Positions 1-7,595 of a DNA stretch of 12,463 bases are shown one piece after another. The notes under the pieces were generated by a model. The model saw nothing but the letters and a program-made list of their open reading frames with translations, did not search any database and was not told the origin of the DNA. The position numbers and the translations under genes are program-made. The stretch covers positions 1 through 12,463 of the forward strand of contig JAIYBO010000161.1 of assembly GCA_027488495.1 (NCBI GenBank). Reading direction: 5' to 3'. Position 1 is the first letter of the stretch, and every line of letters starts with the position of its first letter. Source of the stretch: Bacteroidota bacterium (lineage in GTDB: Bacteria > Bacteroidota > Bacteroidia > NS11-12g > UBA955).

Positions 1-816
1 CAAATCAGCCAAGGTTACCCTGTAACCTACACTACTTTCCGTAACATCGATTTCTCAACCATCACAGGTTTCCGTGGAACATTCTCTATGAACGACATTG
101 GTGGTGTGGGTGCGATTCCCGGTCCGTTCTCATTTGTTGCGAGTTACATGTTGCAGTTTGCTGATGGTACAGGTTCAAACATCAGTTCTCAGGCGGCTTT
201 GATTGCTTCAAACCAACCCAATTTGCGTAACGTAATTCCATTGGGTGAATTGGATATTAGACACAACATCAAATTGATGGCTACTTGGGCTTATGGTGGT
301 GGTATAGACCCTAGAACCAAGAAGAATATGTACTTGGGTCCTGTGATCAACGGTAAAGAAATTTTCAAGTATGCAAGCTTTAACGTGATTTCTAACTCGT
401 ACAGTGGAACACCATATACGCCAACGGTTAGACCTGTTCAGGTGGGTGCAGTGGATCGTGCACAAATCAAAGGTGTGCCTTATGGTGCGCGTTTGCCATG
501 GCAACAAACGTTTGATATCAACATAACCAAAGGTGTTCGTTTCAACCGTGCCGACAATGGCAAGCCTTTGATCATGAGTGTGTTCTTCTGGATACAAAAC
601 GTAATGAATGCGCGCAATGTGAATTCGGTTTATCCATTTACAGGTGAGGCCATGAATGATGGATTCATCAACTCTCCTCAGGGTCAGTTGTTGGCTCAAA
701 ACCAAATTGACGCTCAGAGTTACATTGATTTGTATAAGATCATGTTGGCTTCTCAAACAGGTATGCTGGGTGCGCCAAGAACGGTAAGAATAGGTGTACG
801 TATTAACTTTAACTAA
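1..816 (+). CDS. TonB-dependent receptor, Oar-like, C-terminal part (5' truncated)
   Basis: This is the last 271 codons of an outer-membrane beta-barrel; the frame is open from base 1, so the real start lies upstream and the ATG at 88 is internal. The visible part alternates polar and hydrophobic residues as barrel strands do. It contains segments resembling the end of Oar-like TonB-dependent receptors: PFSFVASYMLQF, LGELDIRHNIKLMATW, a strand-turn FFWIQNVMNARNVNSVYPFTG, and the closing PRTVRIGVRINFN, whose final hydrophobic/aromatic strand fits a BAM recognition signal. Family members import large ligands with TonB energy or shape the cell surface; the plug domain and any carboxypeptidase-like N-terminal domain are outside the window, so the substrate cannot be named. 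The next gene begins 22 bases downstream with no terminator between them, so they are probably co-transcribed. The assignment to a TonB-dependent receptor rests on recognition of the C-terminal pattern, not on a visible plug. Confidence 0.85.
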   Translation, partial: QISQGYPVTYTTFRNIDFSTITGFRGTFSMNDIGGVGAIPGPFSFVASYMLQFADGTGSNISSQAALIASNQPNLRNVIPLGELDIRHNIKLMATWAYGGGIDPRTKKNMYLGPVINGKEIFKYASFNVISNSYSGTPYTPTVRPVQVGAVDRAQIKGVPYGARLPWQQTFDINITKGVRFNRADNGKPLIMSVFFWIQNVMNARNVNSVYPFTGEAMNDGFINSPQGQLLAQNQIDAQSYIDLYKIMLASQTGMLGAPRTVRIGVRINFN

Positions 817-838
817 CAAGATTTAAAGAAAGACTTTT

Positions 839-3800
839 ATGAAACGATTAGGAATATTTTTACTCTCTGCGATGGTTGCACAATTGGCGGTTGCTCGTCC
901 GATTGTGAACTTGAATGGCAGAGGAAATGCTCCCCGTGTGGATCGTAGGGCGGGACAGTTTGCCAACACTTGTGAGCCAGCTTCTCAGAGTGCGGATTTG
1001 GATGTGAACAACGTTCGAACCAAACTTTTGAATGGTGGTGACATGTGGTGGGATTTGAACAACCCCAAATATGAAATCCCGAAAATCAACGATCCCAATG
1101 CCGTTCGTAAGCATGCGATGTTTGCTGGTGCCATTTGGATTGGTGGTAGAGACAACGGAGGTAGTTTGAAGTTGGCCGCGATGACTTACCGTCAGAAGGG
1201 TTCAGATTTCTGGCCAGGTCCGTTGGATTCAACCACCGCTAGTACCGATCCAGTGCGTTGTAAGGCTTATGACAAAATGTGGAAAGTTACTCGTGATGAA
1301 TTGGAAGATTTTGAGAATAGTAAATATTTGAACCAAAGTGCGGGTATCCGTGATTGGCCTGCTGGTCGTCAGAGAGCGGTACTTTATGGTAACGAAGCCA
1401 AATATTTGGCACCATACAAAGAGGTAACTCCTGATGGTGTGTACGATCCTTTTGCCGGTGAGCACCCAGTTTTGGATGATCGTAGACCTTCTATCGACAA
1501 TGGTGTAGACAAGCAACCAGATATGTTCATTTGGTGGGTTTACAACGATAAGGGTAACATTCACAGTGAAACACAAGGTCAGCCAATTGGTATCGAAATT
1601 CAAACAACGGGTTTTGCCTTTTCAACCAATGATGAGGTAAACAACATGACATTCTACAGCTCAAAAATCATCAACCGTGGTTTCACTACGTTGAACGATT
1701 GTTACATGGGACAGTGGGTGGATGCCGATTTGGGTAACTACGCCGATGACTATGTGGGTTGTGATGTAGGTAGAAGTTTGGGTTTCTGTTACAATGGTGA
1801 CGATGACGATGAGGGCGTATTGGGTTATGGTTTGAATCCTCCTACGGTGGGTGTAGACTACTTTGAGGGTCCTACAGATTCAGCGGGCAATCAATTGGGA
1901 TTGAGCCACTACATGTACTACAACAACGACGGTGACCCCGTTCGTGGTAACCCTGGTGAGGCGATTGAATATTACAATTTGTTGCAAGGTAAATGGTTGG
2001 GCGGACAGAATGTGACCTACGGTGGAACAGGATTCGGTGGTTCGAAGCCAGCCAAATATATGTTCCCTGGCGATACTGACCCTTCCTACGCTCAAGAGCC
2101 TTGGACAGAGAAAATTGCAGGTAACAGACCCGGAGATCGCAGATTCTTGCAATCCACAGGCCCTTTCACCTTGCGTCCTGGACAAATACAAAGAATTACA
2201 GTGGGTGTGGTTTGGGCAAGAACTACCAGTGGTGGTGCAGCGGGTTCTTTGAACTTGTTGAAAATCGCTTCGGACAAAGCGCAAACATTGTTTAACAACA
2301 ATTTCAAAATTTTGGATGGTCCCAATGCGCCTGATATTGATATTCAGGAATTGGAGCAGGAGTTGGTTTTGAAATTCTTGAATACCAATAGCCCAAAGGT
2401 TGAGAACTACCAAGAGAAATACAAGGATGCGAACAACGTTCAACGTACTTATAAGTTTGAAGGTTACTTGGTTTATCAATTGAAGGATGCTACAGTAAAT
2501 ACCGGTGATTTGGATAATATCGACAAGGCGCGTTTGTTGTTCCAGTGCGATATGAAAAACAATCGTGGTATGATTGTGAACAAAGTATACGATCCCAAAT
2601 TGGCTGCTTTGTTGCCAGTTGTGAAAGTAGAAGGTGCTGACCAAGGTGTTCAACACACTTGGAGCATCAAGAACGATTTGTTTGCAACGAGTTCAAATAC
2701 GCGATTGGTTGATTTCAAGCCTGTTTATTACATGGTATTGTCTTATGCTATTTTGGCAGATGATTCATTGCAAATTGACCCCAACCAATTCTTGGCGGGT
2801 AGAAGAAATATCAAAACGTACAAAGCCATTCCGCACAAAACGGAGCCTGAGCAGTTCGGAACTGAGTTGCAATCAAATTATGGTAGCGGTCCAGAATTGA
2901 CTCGATTGGCAGGTCGTGGAAATGGCGGAAACATGTTGGAATTCAGCAAAGAAACCATTGATGAAATCTTGAAGAATGGCTTTGCCGCAAAGGCGAAGTA
3001 TGTTGCTGGTATGGGTCCAGTGAAGATCAAAGTTGTTGATCCAATCAAAGTGCCCAACGCGAAGTTTGAATTTGTGTTGCGCGAAAAGAAGGCTTCATTG
3101 GCTAGTGGTTTGAAAGACTCTATTACCAAAAATACCGGTTGGTTCATGGTGAAGAAAGGTGCTACAGATTTGGACAATGATACCATTTTCAGCGATACCA
3201 TCATAGGCGTTGGATTTGAATCTGTTCAAGGTAAGAAAGGTGCAAATAACAAAACTGCTGAGACTTTGGCTGATTGGGGCTTTAGTGTTGAAGTGGAACA
3301 GGTGTTCAACCCCGGAGAAAATGCCACTGCAGATCCTTCGAACGGCGTGGTAAGTTGGTCTGTGGATTGGGAAAACAATGGAAAACAATGGTTAACAGCG
3401 GTTGCCGATAATGATGCTCAAAACACAGCGAATTCTGGTGCACTTTGGCAGAACTGGATTCGTGCCGGTAGTAACGGTCGTGGTGCTACGTTTGATCCTT
3501 TGATTCATGATTTCTTCAATCAGGATGGAACGCCTGCGGATCCAGGTCAGGCGTTTGAACGTATTTGGAACGGTAGAATTGCTCCTTATGGATTGGCTGC
3601 CCGTGAAAAGCTCACTTCAACTGGAAGGAATACATATGGTTTTGCATGGTGGGGTAATTCATCAGGGTTGCAGAATCCTTTGAGTGAATTGTCTAGTATC
3701 CAAGTGGTTATCACAAAAGATAAAAATCTTTGGACTCGTTGCCCGGTATTTGAAATGGCTGATGATGAGTTGAAATCATCAAACCAGAATCAAATGGAGA

Positions 3801-4729
3801 AGTTCAACATGCGTTTCGCGCCATCGGTAGATAAGGATGGTAAAGAAATGAGTGGATCTATGGGCTTGGGTTGGTTCCCCGGATATGCCATTAACTTGGA
3901 AACAGGTGAGCGTTTGGCCATGGCCTTCTCAGAAGATAGTTACTTAGGTGGTGAGAATGGTCGCGATATGATTTGGAACCCAACTGATAAAGTGTATAAC
4001 GATAATGGTAATTACCCAGCGATGGGCGGTAAGCATTTCATTTATATTTTCGGAACGGGTGTAAGCGGTATATCTAGAAACATCAAAGGTGAAAGATACT
4101 TGGGTGAAGATGAGGCGAATTTCCAGAGGTTCAAAACTGCTTTGTTGCCAGCTGCTGCGGGTGGAAAAGTGAACACATTGGATAAAACACGTTTGCTTTC
4201 GCAGATTATGTGGGTAATGCCTTCTTACATGGCTCCTGGTTACAAAATGGAGAATGTCAACGTGCCACCAACGGAGGTTAAATTTACAATCAATATTCGC
4301 AAGGCCTACACCACTTTTGATGCGGGTAATAATTTGAACAACAACCGTCCGATGTATGAGTTCGATGCGGCCAGTATCGCACCGAAGGTATCCACTGAGA
4401 TTGGTGCTAAAAACTTGGATTTGGTGAATGTTGTACCTAACCCCTACAGAGGTTACAGCGAATATGAAAACAGTCCGATTGATTCTCGTGTGAAAATCAC
4501 CAACTTGCCTCCTGAATGTAGCATCACCATTTTTGATATGGCTGGTAACGTAATTCGCAGGGTGAGTAAGGCAGATAACAATACTTACTACGAGTGGGAT
4601 TTGAAAAATGGTAGTAATGTGCCTATTGCTTCTGGTTTATATTTGATACACGTCAAAACAAAAGATTTGGGAGAGAAAGTGGTACGTTGGTACGGAATTA
4701 TGCACGCAATTGATTTGGATACTTATTAA
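839..4729 (+). CDS. Large secreted surface protein with T9SS type A-like C-terminal domain
   Basis: A 1296-residue protein with a Sec signal peptide (about residues 1-19, basic MKR start, hydrophobic core, AVA|R cleavage). Cleavage leaves no lipobox cysteine. The N-terminal third has conserved-looking Trp/Asp-rich segments: AMFAGAIWIGGRDNGG, MFIWWVYNDKGN, and an acidic stretch DADLGNYADDYVGCD (about 295-309) followed by DDDDE (321-325), plausible Ca2+ ligands. The middle has LAGRRNIKTYKAIPHKTEPE and GPVKIKVVDPIKVPNAKFEF, which I recall from uncharacterised large Bacteroidota proteins. The end (about 1190-1296) looks like a T9SS type A sorting domain: VVPNPYRG (PNP at 1200-1202), ITIFDMAGNVIRR, then WDLKNG, IASGLYLIHV. 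It runs about 20 residues past the usual end, with EKVVRWYGIMHAIDLDTY. It probably crosses the outer membrane by T9SS and is surface-attached. It sits between an Oar-like receptor and a PorV-like gene. No enzymatic motif was recognised and the function is unknown. Confidence 0.85.
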   Translation: MKRLGIFLLSAMVAQLAVARPIVNLNGRGNAPRVDRRAGQFANTCEPASQSADLDVNNVRTKLLNGGDMWWDLNNPKYEIPKINDPNAVRKHAMFAGAIWIGGRDNGGSLKLAAMTYRQKGSDFWPGPLDSTTASTDPVRCKAYDKMWKVTRDELEDFENSKYLNQSAGIRDWPAGRQRAVLYGNEAKYLAPYKEVTPDGVYDPFAGEHPVLDDRRPSIDNGVDKQPDMFIWWVYNDKGNIHSETQGQPIGIEIQTTGFAFSTNDEVNNMTFYSSKIINRGFTTLNDCYMGQWVDADLGNYADDYVGCDVGRSLGFCYNGDDDDEGVLGYGLNPPTVGVDYFEGPTDSAGNQLGLSHYMYYNNDGDPVRGNPGEAIEYYNLLQGKWLGGQNVTYGGTGFGGSKPAKYMFPGDTDPSYAQEPWTEKIAGNRPGDRRFLQSTGPFTLRPGQIQRITVGVVWARTTSGGAAGSLNLLKIASDKAQTLFNNNFKILDGPNAPDIDIQELEQELVLKFLNTNSPKVENYQEKYKDANNVQRTYKFEGYLVYQLKDATVNTGDLDNIDKARLLFQCDMKNNRGMIVNKVYDPKLAALLPVVKVEGADQGVQHTWSIKNDLFATSSNTRLVDFKPVYYMVLSYAILADDSLQIDPNQFLAGRRNIKTYKAIPHKTEPEQFGTELQSNYGSGPELTRLAGRGNGGNMLEFSKETIDEILKNGFAAKAKYVAGMGPVKIKVVDPIKVPNAKFEFVLREKKASLASGLKDSITKNTGWFMVKKGATDLDNDTIFSDTIIGVGFESVQGKKGANNKTAETLADWGFSVEVEQVFNPGENATADPSNGVVSWSVDWENNGKQWLTAVADNDAQNTANSGALWQNWIRAGSNGRGATFDPLIHDFFNQDGTPADPGQAFERIWNGRIAPYGLAAREKLTSTGRNTYGFAWWGNSSGLQNPLSELSSIQVVITKDKNLWTRCPVFEMADDELKSSNQNQMEKFNMRFAPSVDKDGKEMSGSMGLGWFPGYAINLETGERLAMAFSEDSYLGGENGRDMIWNPTDKVYNDNGNYPAMGGKHFIYIFGTGVSGISRNIKGERYLGEDEANFQRFKTALLPAAAGGKVNTLDKTRLLSQIMWVMPSYMAPGYKMENVNVPPTEVKFTINIRKAYTTFDAGNNLNNNRPMYEFDAASIAPKVSTEIGAKNLDLVNVVPNPYRGYSEYENSPIDSRVKITNLPPECSITIFDMAGNVIRRVSKADNNTYYEWDLKNGSNVPIASGLYLIHVKTKDLGEKVVRWYGIMHAIDLDTY
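3371..3390 (+). repeat. Perfect 10-bp tandem duplication inside the large secreted protein gene
   Basis: GAAAACAATG occurs twice in direct succession. The unit is not a multiple of three, so the two copies are read in different frames (giving ENNGKQW). Loss or gain of one copy would shift the frame of the 1296-residue gene. With only two copies, slippage is expected to be rare. Confidence 0.6.
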
Positions 4730-4740
4730 TATTTAACAAG

Positions 4741-5844
4741 ATGAATCGCAAACAAAAGAATATATTCTTGGCAGGCTTGTTGGCATTGAGTGGTGTAGGT
4801 ACTGCTTGGGCTGGTAATCCAGAACGTCAAGGTCAGGCTGGTGCCGCACAATTGACAATCAATGGTTGGGCTCGTTCGAGTGGAATGGGTTGGGCCAATG
4901 GTGGTAAGGTGAGTGGTGCTGAGGCGATGTACATGAATGTGGCTGGTTTGGATCGTATCAAGAACACCACGGAATTGGCCTTCTCAAGAACTGAATGGTT
5001 GATGGGTTCTGGTATCGCCATTAACAGTGCTGCGTTGGCACAGAAGATGGGTGAAAGTGGAACATTTGGTGTAACTGTGATGCAGTATAGCATCAAGCCG
5101 ATAGATATTACAACTGAACAAAATCCTTACGGTGGCATTGGTACATTTAGGGTGAATATGACCAATATTGGTTTGGCTTATTCAAAGAGTTTCAGTAGCA
5201 ATATTTCTGCAGGTATTGTGGCAAGAATGGTTTCAGAAGGTATTCCAGATGCACAGGCATCGGGCATCACGTTGGATGCTGGTGTACAGTATGTAACCAC
5301 CTTCCGTCCGGTTCGTGGAAGCATCAAAAAGGATGATTTCCGTTTCGGTATAAGCATGAAGAACATCGGTCCTGATATGCAACATTCTGGAGATGGTTTG
5401 AGCTATAAGGCGATCTTAGATAATGGTACATTCAACAAAACGGTACAGGTGAAGGTAGACAATATCAAAATGCCTGCTTTGTTGAACATTGCTGCTTCTT
5501 ATGATATCAAATTGGATGCTGATCCCAATCAGTACGACAATAAATTAACGCTTGGTTTTGGCTTTACCAATTTTGCTTTTAGTGCAAACCAGCTCACCTT
5601 GGCGGCTGAATATTCTTACAAAGAGTTTTTGTCGTTGCGTGCAGGTTTCGCCTACCAAGAGGATATTTTCTCTGAAACCACCAGACCATCGGCTTTCACT
5701 GGTCCAATGGCTGGTATCAGTTACGATTGGAAGATGGGCGAAGACGGAAATACAGTGAGTTTGGATTACTCTTACCGCGCAACGAATCCTTTTAATGGTG
5801 TACATTCATTTGGTGTGCGCATAGGATTGGGTGAAGCGGAATAA
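4741..5844 (+). CDS. PorV/PorQ-family outer-membrane beta-barrel protein
   Basis: A 367-residue protein with a signal peptide (about 1-24, TAWA|GN) and a body rich in alternating beta-strand pattern, the size expected for a FadL-like 14-stranded PorV/PorQ barrel. The N-terminal signature is clear: GQAGAAQL, ARSSGMG (about 44-50), then GAEAMYMNVAGLD (about 59-71), matching the family's RSxGMG and NPAGLA-type motifs. Further family-like segments are TTEQNPYGGIGTFRVN, ASGITLDAGVQYVT and FGISMKNIGPDMQHSGDG. PorV binds C-terminal sorting domains of T9SS cargo and delivers them from the SprA/Sov translocon; other paralogues have unknown roles. This gene starts 11 bases after a T9SS-type cargo gene, so it may be a dedicated carrier or anchor for that product rather than the core PorV, which usually lies beside other por genes; this is inference. 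The barrel ends FGVRIGLGEAE, with four residues after the last strand. A terminator follows. Confidence 0.88.
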   Translation: MNRKQKNIFLAGLLALSGVGTAWAGNPERQGQAGAAQLTINGWARSSGMGWANGGKVSGAEAMYMNVAGLDRIKNTTELAFSRTEWLMGSGIAINSAALAQKMGESGTFGVTVMQYSIKPIDITTEQNPYGGIGTFRVNMTNIGLAYSKSFSSNISAGIVARMVSEGIPDAQASGITLDAGVQYVTTFRPVRGSIKKDDFRFGISMKNIGPDMQHSGDGLSYKAILDNGTFNKTVQVKVDNIKMPALLNIAASYDIKLDADPNQYDNKLTLGFGFTNFAFSANQLTLAAEYSYKEFLSLRAGFAYQEDIFSETTRPSAFTGPMAGISYDWKMGEDGNTVSLDYSYRATNPFNGVHSFGVRIGLGEAE

Positions 5845-5858
5845 TTAAAACCTTTTTA

Positions 5859-5866
5859 TATATTTG
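5859..5866 (+). promoter_or_regulatory. Candidate Bacteroidota -7 element upstream of greA
   Basis: TATATTTG matches the Bacteroidota housekeeping -7 consensus TAnnTTTG exactly. A start about 7 bases downstream would place the following hairpin inside the greA leader. No convincing -33 TTTG lies at the usual spacing of about 19-21 bases (the nearest TTG, at 5827-5829, is about 29 bases away), so this is a half-site match in an AT-rich stretch. Confidence 0.35.
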
Positions 5867-5870
5867 TATT

Positions 5871-5909
5871 ATGTGCATCAGTGGACTACGCTGGTGCACA
5901 TTTTTTCTT
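5871..5909 (+). terminator. Rho-independent terminator between the PorV-like gene and greA
   Basis: Arms ATGTGCATCAGTG (5871-5883) and CGCTGGTGCACAT (5889-5901) pair over 13 positions with two G-U wobbles around the 5-base loop GACTA. The second arm runs straight into TTTTTT (5901-5906), then CTT. This is a textbook intrinsic terminator. It lies 26 bases after the PorV-like stop codon and 15 bases before the greA start, so it most simply ends the surface-protein operon. If greA is transcribed from just upstream it would also act as a leader attenuator. Confidence 0.85.
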
Positions 5910-5923
5910 AAAACACATCAACA

Positions 5924-6397
5924 ATGAGCGATATTCAATATTTATCGAAAGAAGGCTTGGAGAAAATGAAGCAGGAGTTGCATTTCATGAAGCACGAGGA
6001 GCGTCCGCGCATCACACAGGCCATAGCCGAGGCGAGGGACAAAGGCGATTTGAGTGAGAATGCAGAATATGATGCAGCCAAAGAGGCTCAGGGTATTTTG
6101 GAGTCAAAAATCAATCAATTAGAGCATATGATTGCCAATGCCAGGGTGCTTGACAGTTCACTGTTGGATACGAGCAAAGTGAGTATCATGTGCAATGTGC
6201 GCGTGATCAATCATAATGTTGGGAAAGAGGCTGTATATCGCCTAGTAGCTGAGAGTGAGGCGAATTTGAAAGAGAATAAAATATCGATCAAGAGTGCAAT
6301 TGCACAGGGTTTGATGGGTAAGGTAGTTGGTGATGTAGTAAGCATTGCGGTGCCCGCGGGTATCGTGAAGTTGGAGATTTTAGAGATTTTTATCTAA
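5924..6397 (+). CDS. greA: Transcription elongation factor GreA
   Basis: At 157 residues this is the usual GreA length. GreA enters the secondary channel of backtracked RNA polymerase and stimulates cleavage of the 3' RNA end. Residues 1-77 form the antiparallel coiled-coil arm; its tip carries GDLSENAEYDAAKE (about 41-54) with D42 and E45, equivalent to the acidic tip residues of E. coli GreA (D41 and E44). Residues 82-157 are the FKBP-like C-terminal domain, with ISIKSAIAQGLMGKVVGDVV and the ending AGIVKLEILEI. The SAIAQGLMG loop is a little unlike the common SPLGKALLG form. The start at ATGAGCGATATT follows an A-rich leader typical of Bacteroidota, which often lack a strong Shine-Dalgarno site. 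A terminator-like hairpin sits immediately upstream. A HIT-family gene follows after 5 bases, so the two are probably co-translated. Confidence 0.97.
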   Translation: MSDIQYLSKEGLEKMKQELHFMKHEERPRITQAIAEARDKGDLSENAEYDAAKEAQGILESKINQLEHMIANARVLDSSLLDTSKVSIMCNVRVINHNVGKEAVYRLVAESEANLKENKISIKSAIAQGLMGKVVGDVVSIAVPAGIVKLEILEIFI

Positions 6398-6402
6398 CAC
6401 CG

Positions 6403-6795
6403 ATGCCAACGCTGTTTTCTAGAATTGTAGCGGGTGAAATCCCCTGTCACAAGGTTTGTGAAGACGAGCATCATTTGGCTTTTTTGGATATTATGCCTTT
6501 GGTTCATGGGCACGTTTTGGTGATTCCCAAGCGAGAGGTGGACTATATTTTTGACTTGGAGCCCAGTGAGCTTGCGGCGCTTTGGCAGTTTGCTCAGCGT
6601 GTGGCGGTGGGCTTGAAATTAGCGGTGCCTTGCAAGCGCATTGGTACAGCGGTGATTGGTTTGGAGGTGCCTCATGCGCACATTCATTTGGTGCCGATGC
6701 AAACGGTTGGAGATATCAACTTCACCAAAGAGAAACTTCAACCCACGGCGGAGCAATTGAGTTTGATGGCGGCATCGATTCAAGCCCGACTGTAA
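6403..6795 (+). CDS. HIT-family (histidine triad) nucleotide-binding hydrolase
   Basis: A 130-residue protein of typical HINT-branch size. It begins with the family pattern LFSRIVAGEIPCHKVCEDE and continues with AFLDIMPLVHGHVLVIPKR, the conserved segment that forms part of the nucleotide pocket. The histidine triad is HAHIHLVP: H91, H93 and H95, with H93 the expected nucleophile that takes up the nucleoside phosphate. Such proteins hydrolyse AMP-lysine, AMP-NH2 or other nucleoside phosphoramidates; the real substrate here is not shown by the sequence. It acts in the cytoplasm as a dimer. It lies 5 bases after greA and 14 bases before lgt, with no terminator between them. I recall greA and HIT genes being adjacent in other Bacteroidota. 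The Cys pair near residues 15-19 is unusual beside histidines, but a zinc site is not certain. Confidence 0.93.
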   Translation: MPTLFSRIVAGEIPCHKVCEDEHHLAFLDIMPLVHGHVLVIPKREVDYIFDLEPSELAALWQFAQRVAVGLKLAVPCKRIGTAVIGLEVPHAHIHLVPMQTVGDINFTKEKLQPTAEQLSLMAASIQARL

Positions 6796-6809
6796 ATTTT
6801 GCAGGATCC

Positions 6810-7595
6810 ATGAAGCCCGAGTTGTTTCATATCGGCGGGATTACCCTATACAGTTACGGATTTTTTATTCTGTTGGGCATGGTTGCGGCGTTTTTGCACT
6901 TCTATTACAACAGACAGCGTTTGCAAATGGATGTAGACAGCATCAGTGAATTGATTTTGTGGTGTGGATTGGGCGTTTTTGTGGGCGGGAAGTTGTTTTT
7001 CTTTTTGGAAAATCCAGGGTATTACTGGCAGAATATGGGCCATTTTTTTACCCATCTGGGCGATGGTTTTGTGTTCTATGGGTCTTTTTTGGTGACCTTG
7101 GTCTTGCTCTGGTGGTGGTTGCGCAAGCGGGGATGGGATTTTTGGGATCGGATGGACGATATTGGTTTGGCTGGTGCTTGGGTTCATGCCATCGGCAAGG
7201 TGGGTTGTTTTATGGCGGGTTGCTGCCACGGTGTTCAATGTATGGCTTCTGATTGGGGAGTGATATTTCGGGATCCAAAGTCGCATGCTGAGCCACTTGG
7301 CAAGGCGTTATACCCCGTTCAGTTGTGGGATTCAGGTATCATATTTCTCAGCATCATTTTGATGTATGCGTTGTTGAAACGCGGCAAGCGTTTTTCGGGT
7401 CAAGTGTTTTTGATTTATTCCGTGGTTTATGGGGTGGGCAGATTCTTTACAGAGTCGTATCGGGGCGATGTTGAACGGGGATTTTTGTTTAACGGACTGC
7501 TATCGCACAGTCAATTTATTGCGATTTTGGTGGTGTTGGCATCTGTGGGTTTATATGTAATTTTACGCAGAAGGGGGTTGAAACAATCGCTATGA
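6810..7595 (+). CDS. lgt: Prolipoprotein diacylglyceryl transferase (Lgt family), variant active-site signature
   Basis: A 261-residue integral inner-membrane protein with about seven hydrophobic segments. Lgt moves diacylglycerol from phosphatidylglycerol to the lipobox cysteine of prolipoproteins, the first step of lipoprotein maturation. Supporting features are the start MKPELFHIGGITLYSYGFF, a GDGFVFYGSF loop (85-93), the signature region HAIGKVGCFMAGCCHG (126-141), ALYPVQLW (167-173) and the C-terminal RFFTESYRGD (211-220). Aligned by eye with E. coli, the signature Arg (R143) is Lys130 and Asn146 is Cys133; the R..E..R set near the C-terminus (R211, E215, R218) is kept. The GCFxAGCC form occurs in a divergent Lgt branch of Bacteroidota and other bacteria. 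The frame is open further upstream, but the ATG at 6810 gives the family N-terminus and clears the HIT gene. The stop overlaps the delta' gene start by ATGA, implying coupled translation. Confidence 0.9.
   Translation: MKPELFHIGGITLYSYGFFILLGMVAAFLHFYYNRQRLQMDVDSISELILWCGLGVFVGGKLFFFLENPGYYWQNMGHFFTHLGDGFVFYGSFLVTLVLLWWWLRKRGWDFWDRMDDIGLAGAWVHAIGKVGCFMAGCCHGVQCMASDWGVIFRDPKSHAEPLGKALYPVQLWDSGIIFLSIILMYALLKRGKRFSGQVFLIYSVVYGVGRFFTESYRGDVERGFLFNGLLSHSQFIAILVVLASVGLYVILRRRGLKQSL

Noticed and set aside
208..819. Long open frame on the minus strand opposite the receptor end
   Set aside because: It mirrors the + strand codons, gives a His/Thr/Ile-rich product with no recognisable domain, and the + frame is clearly a beta-barrel.
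1880..2656. 258-codon minus-strand open frame within the large secreted protein gene
   Set aside because: Fully inside a coherent + strand gene with recognisable family segments; its product has low-complexity composition typical of antisense shadows.
6582..6809. Upstream extension of the lgt frame
   Set aside because: It would overlap most of the HIT gene and adds residues unlike any Lgt; the ATG at 6810 gives the family N-terminus.
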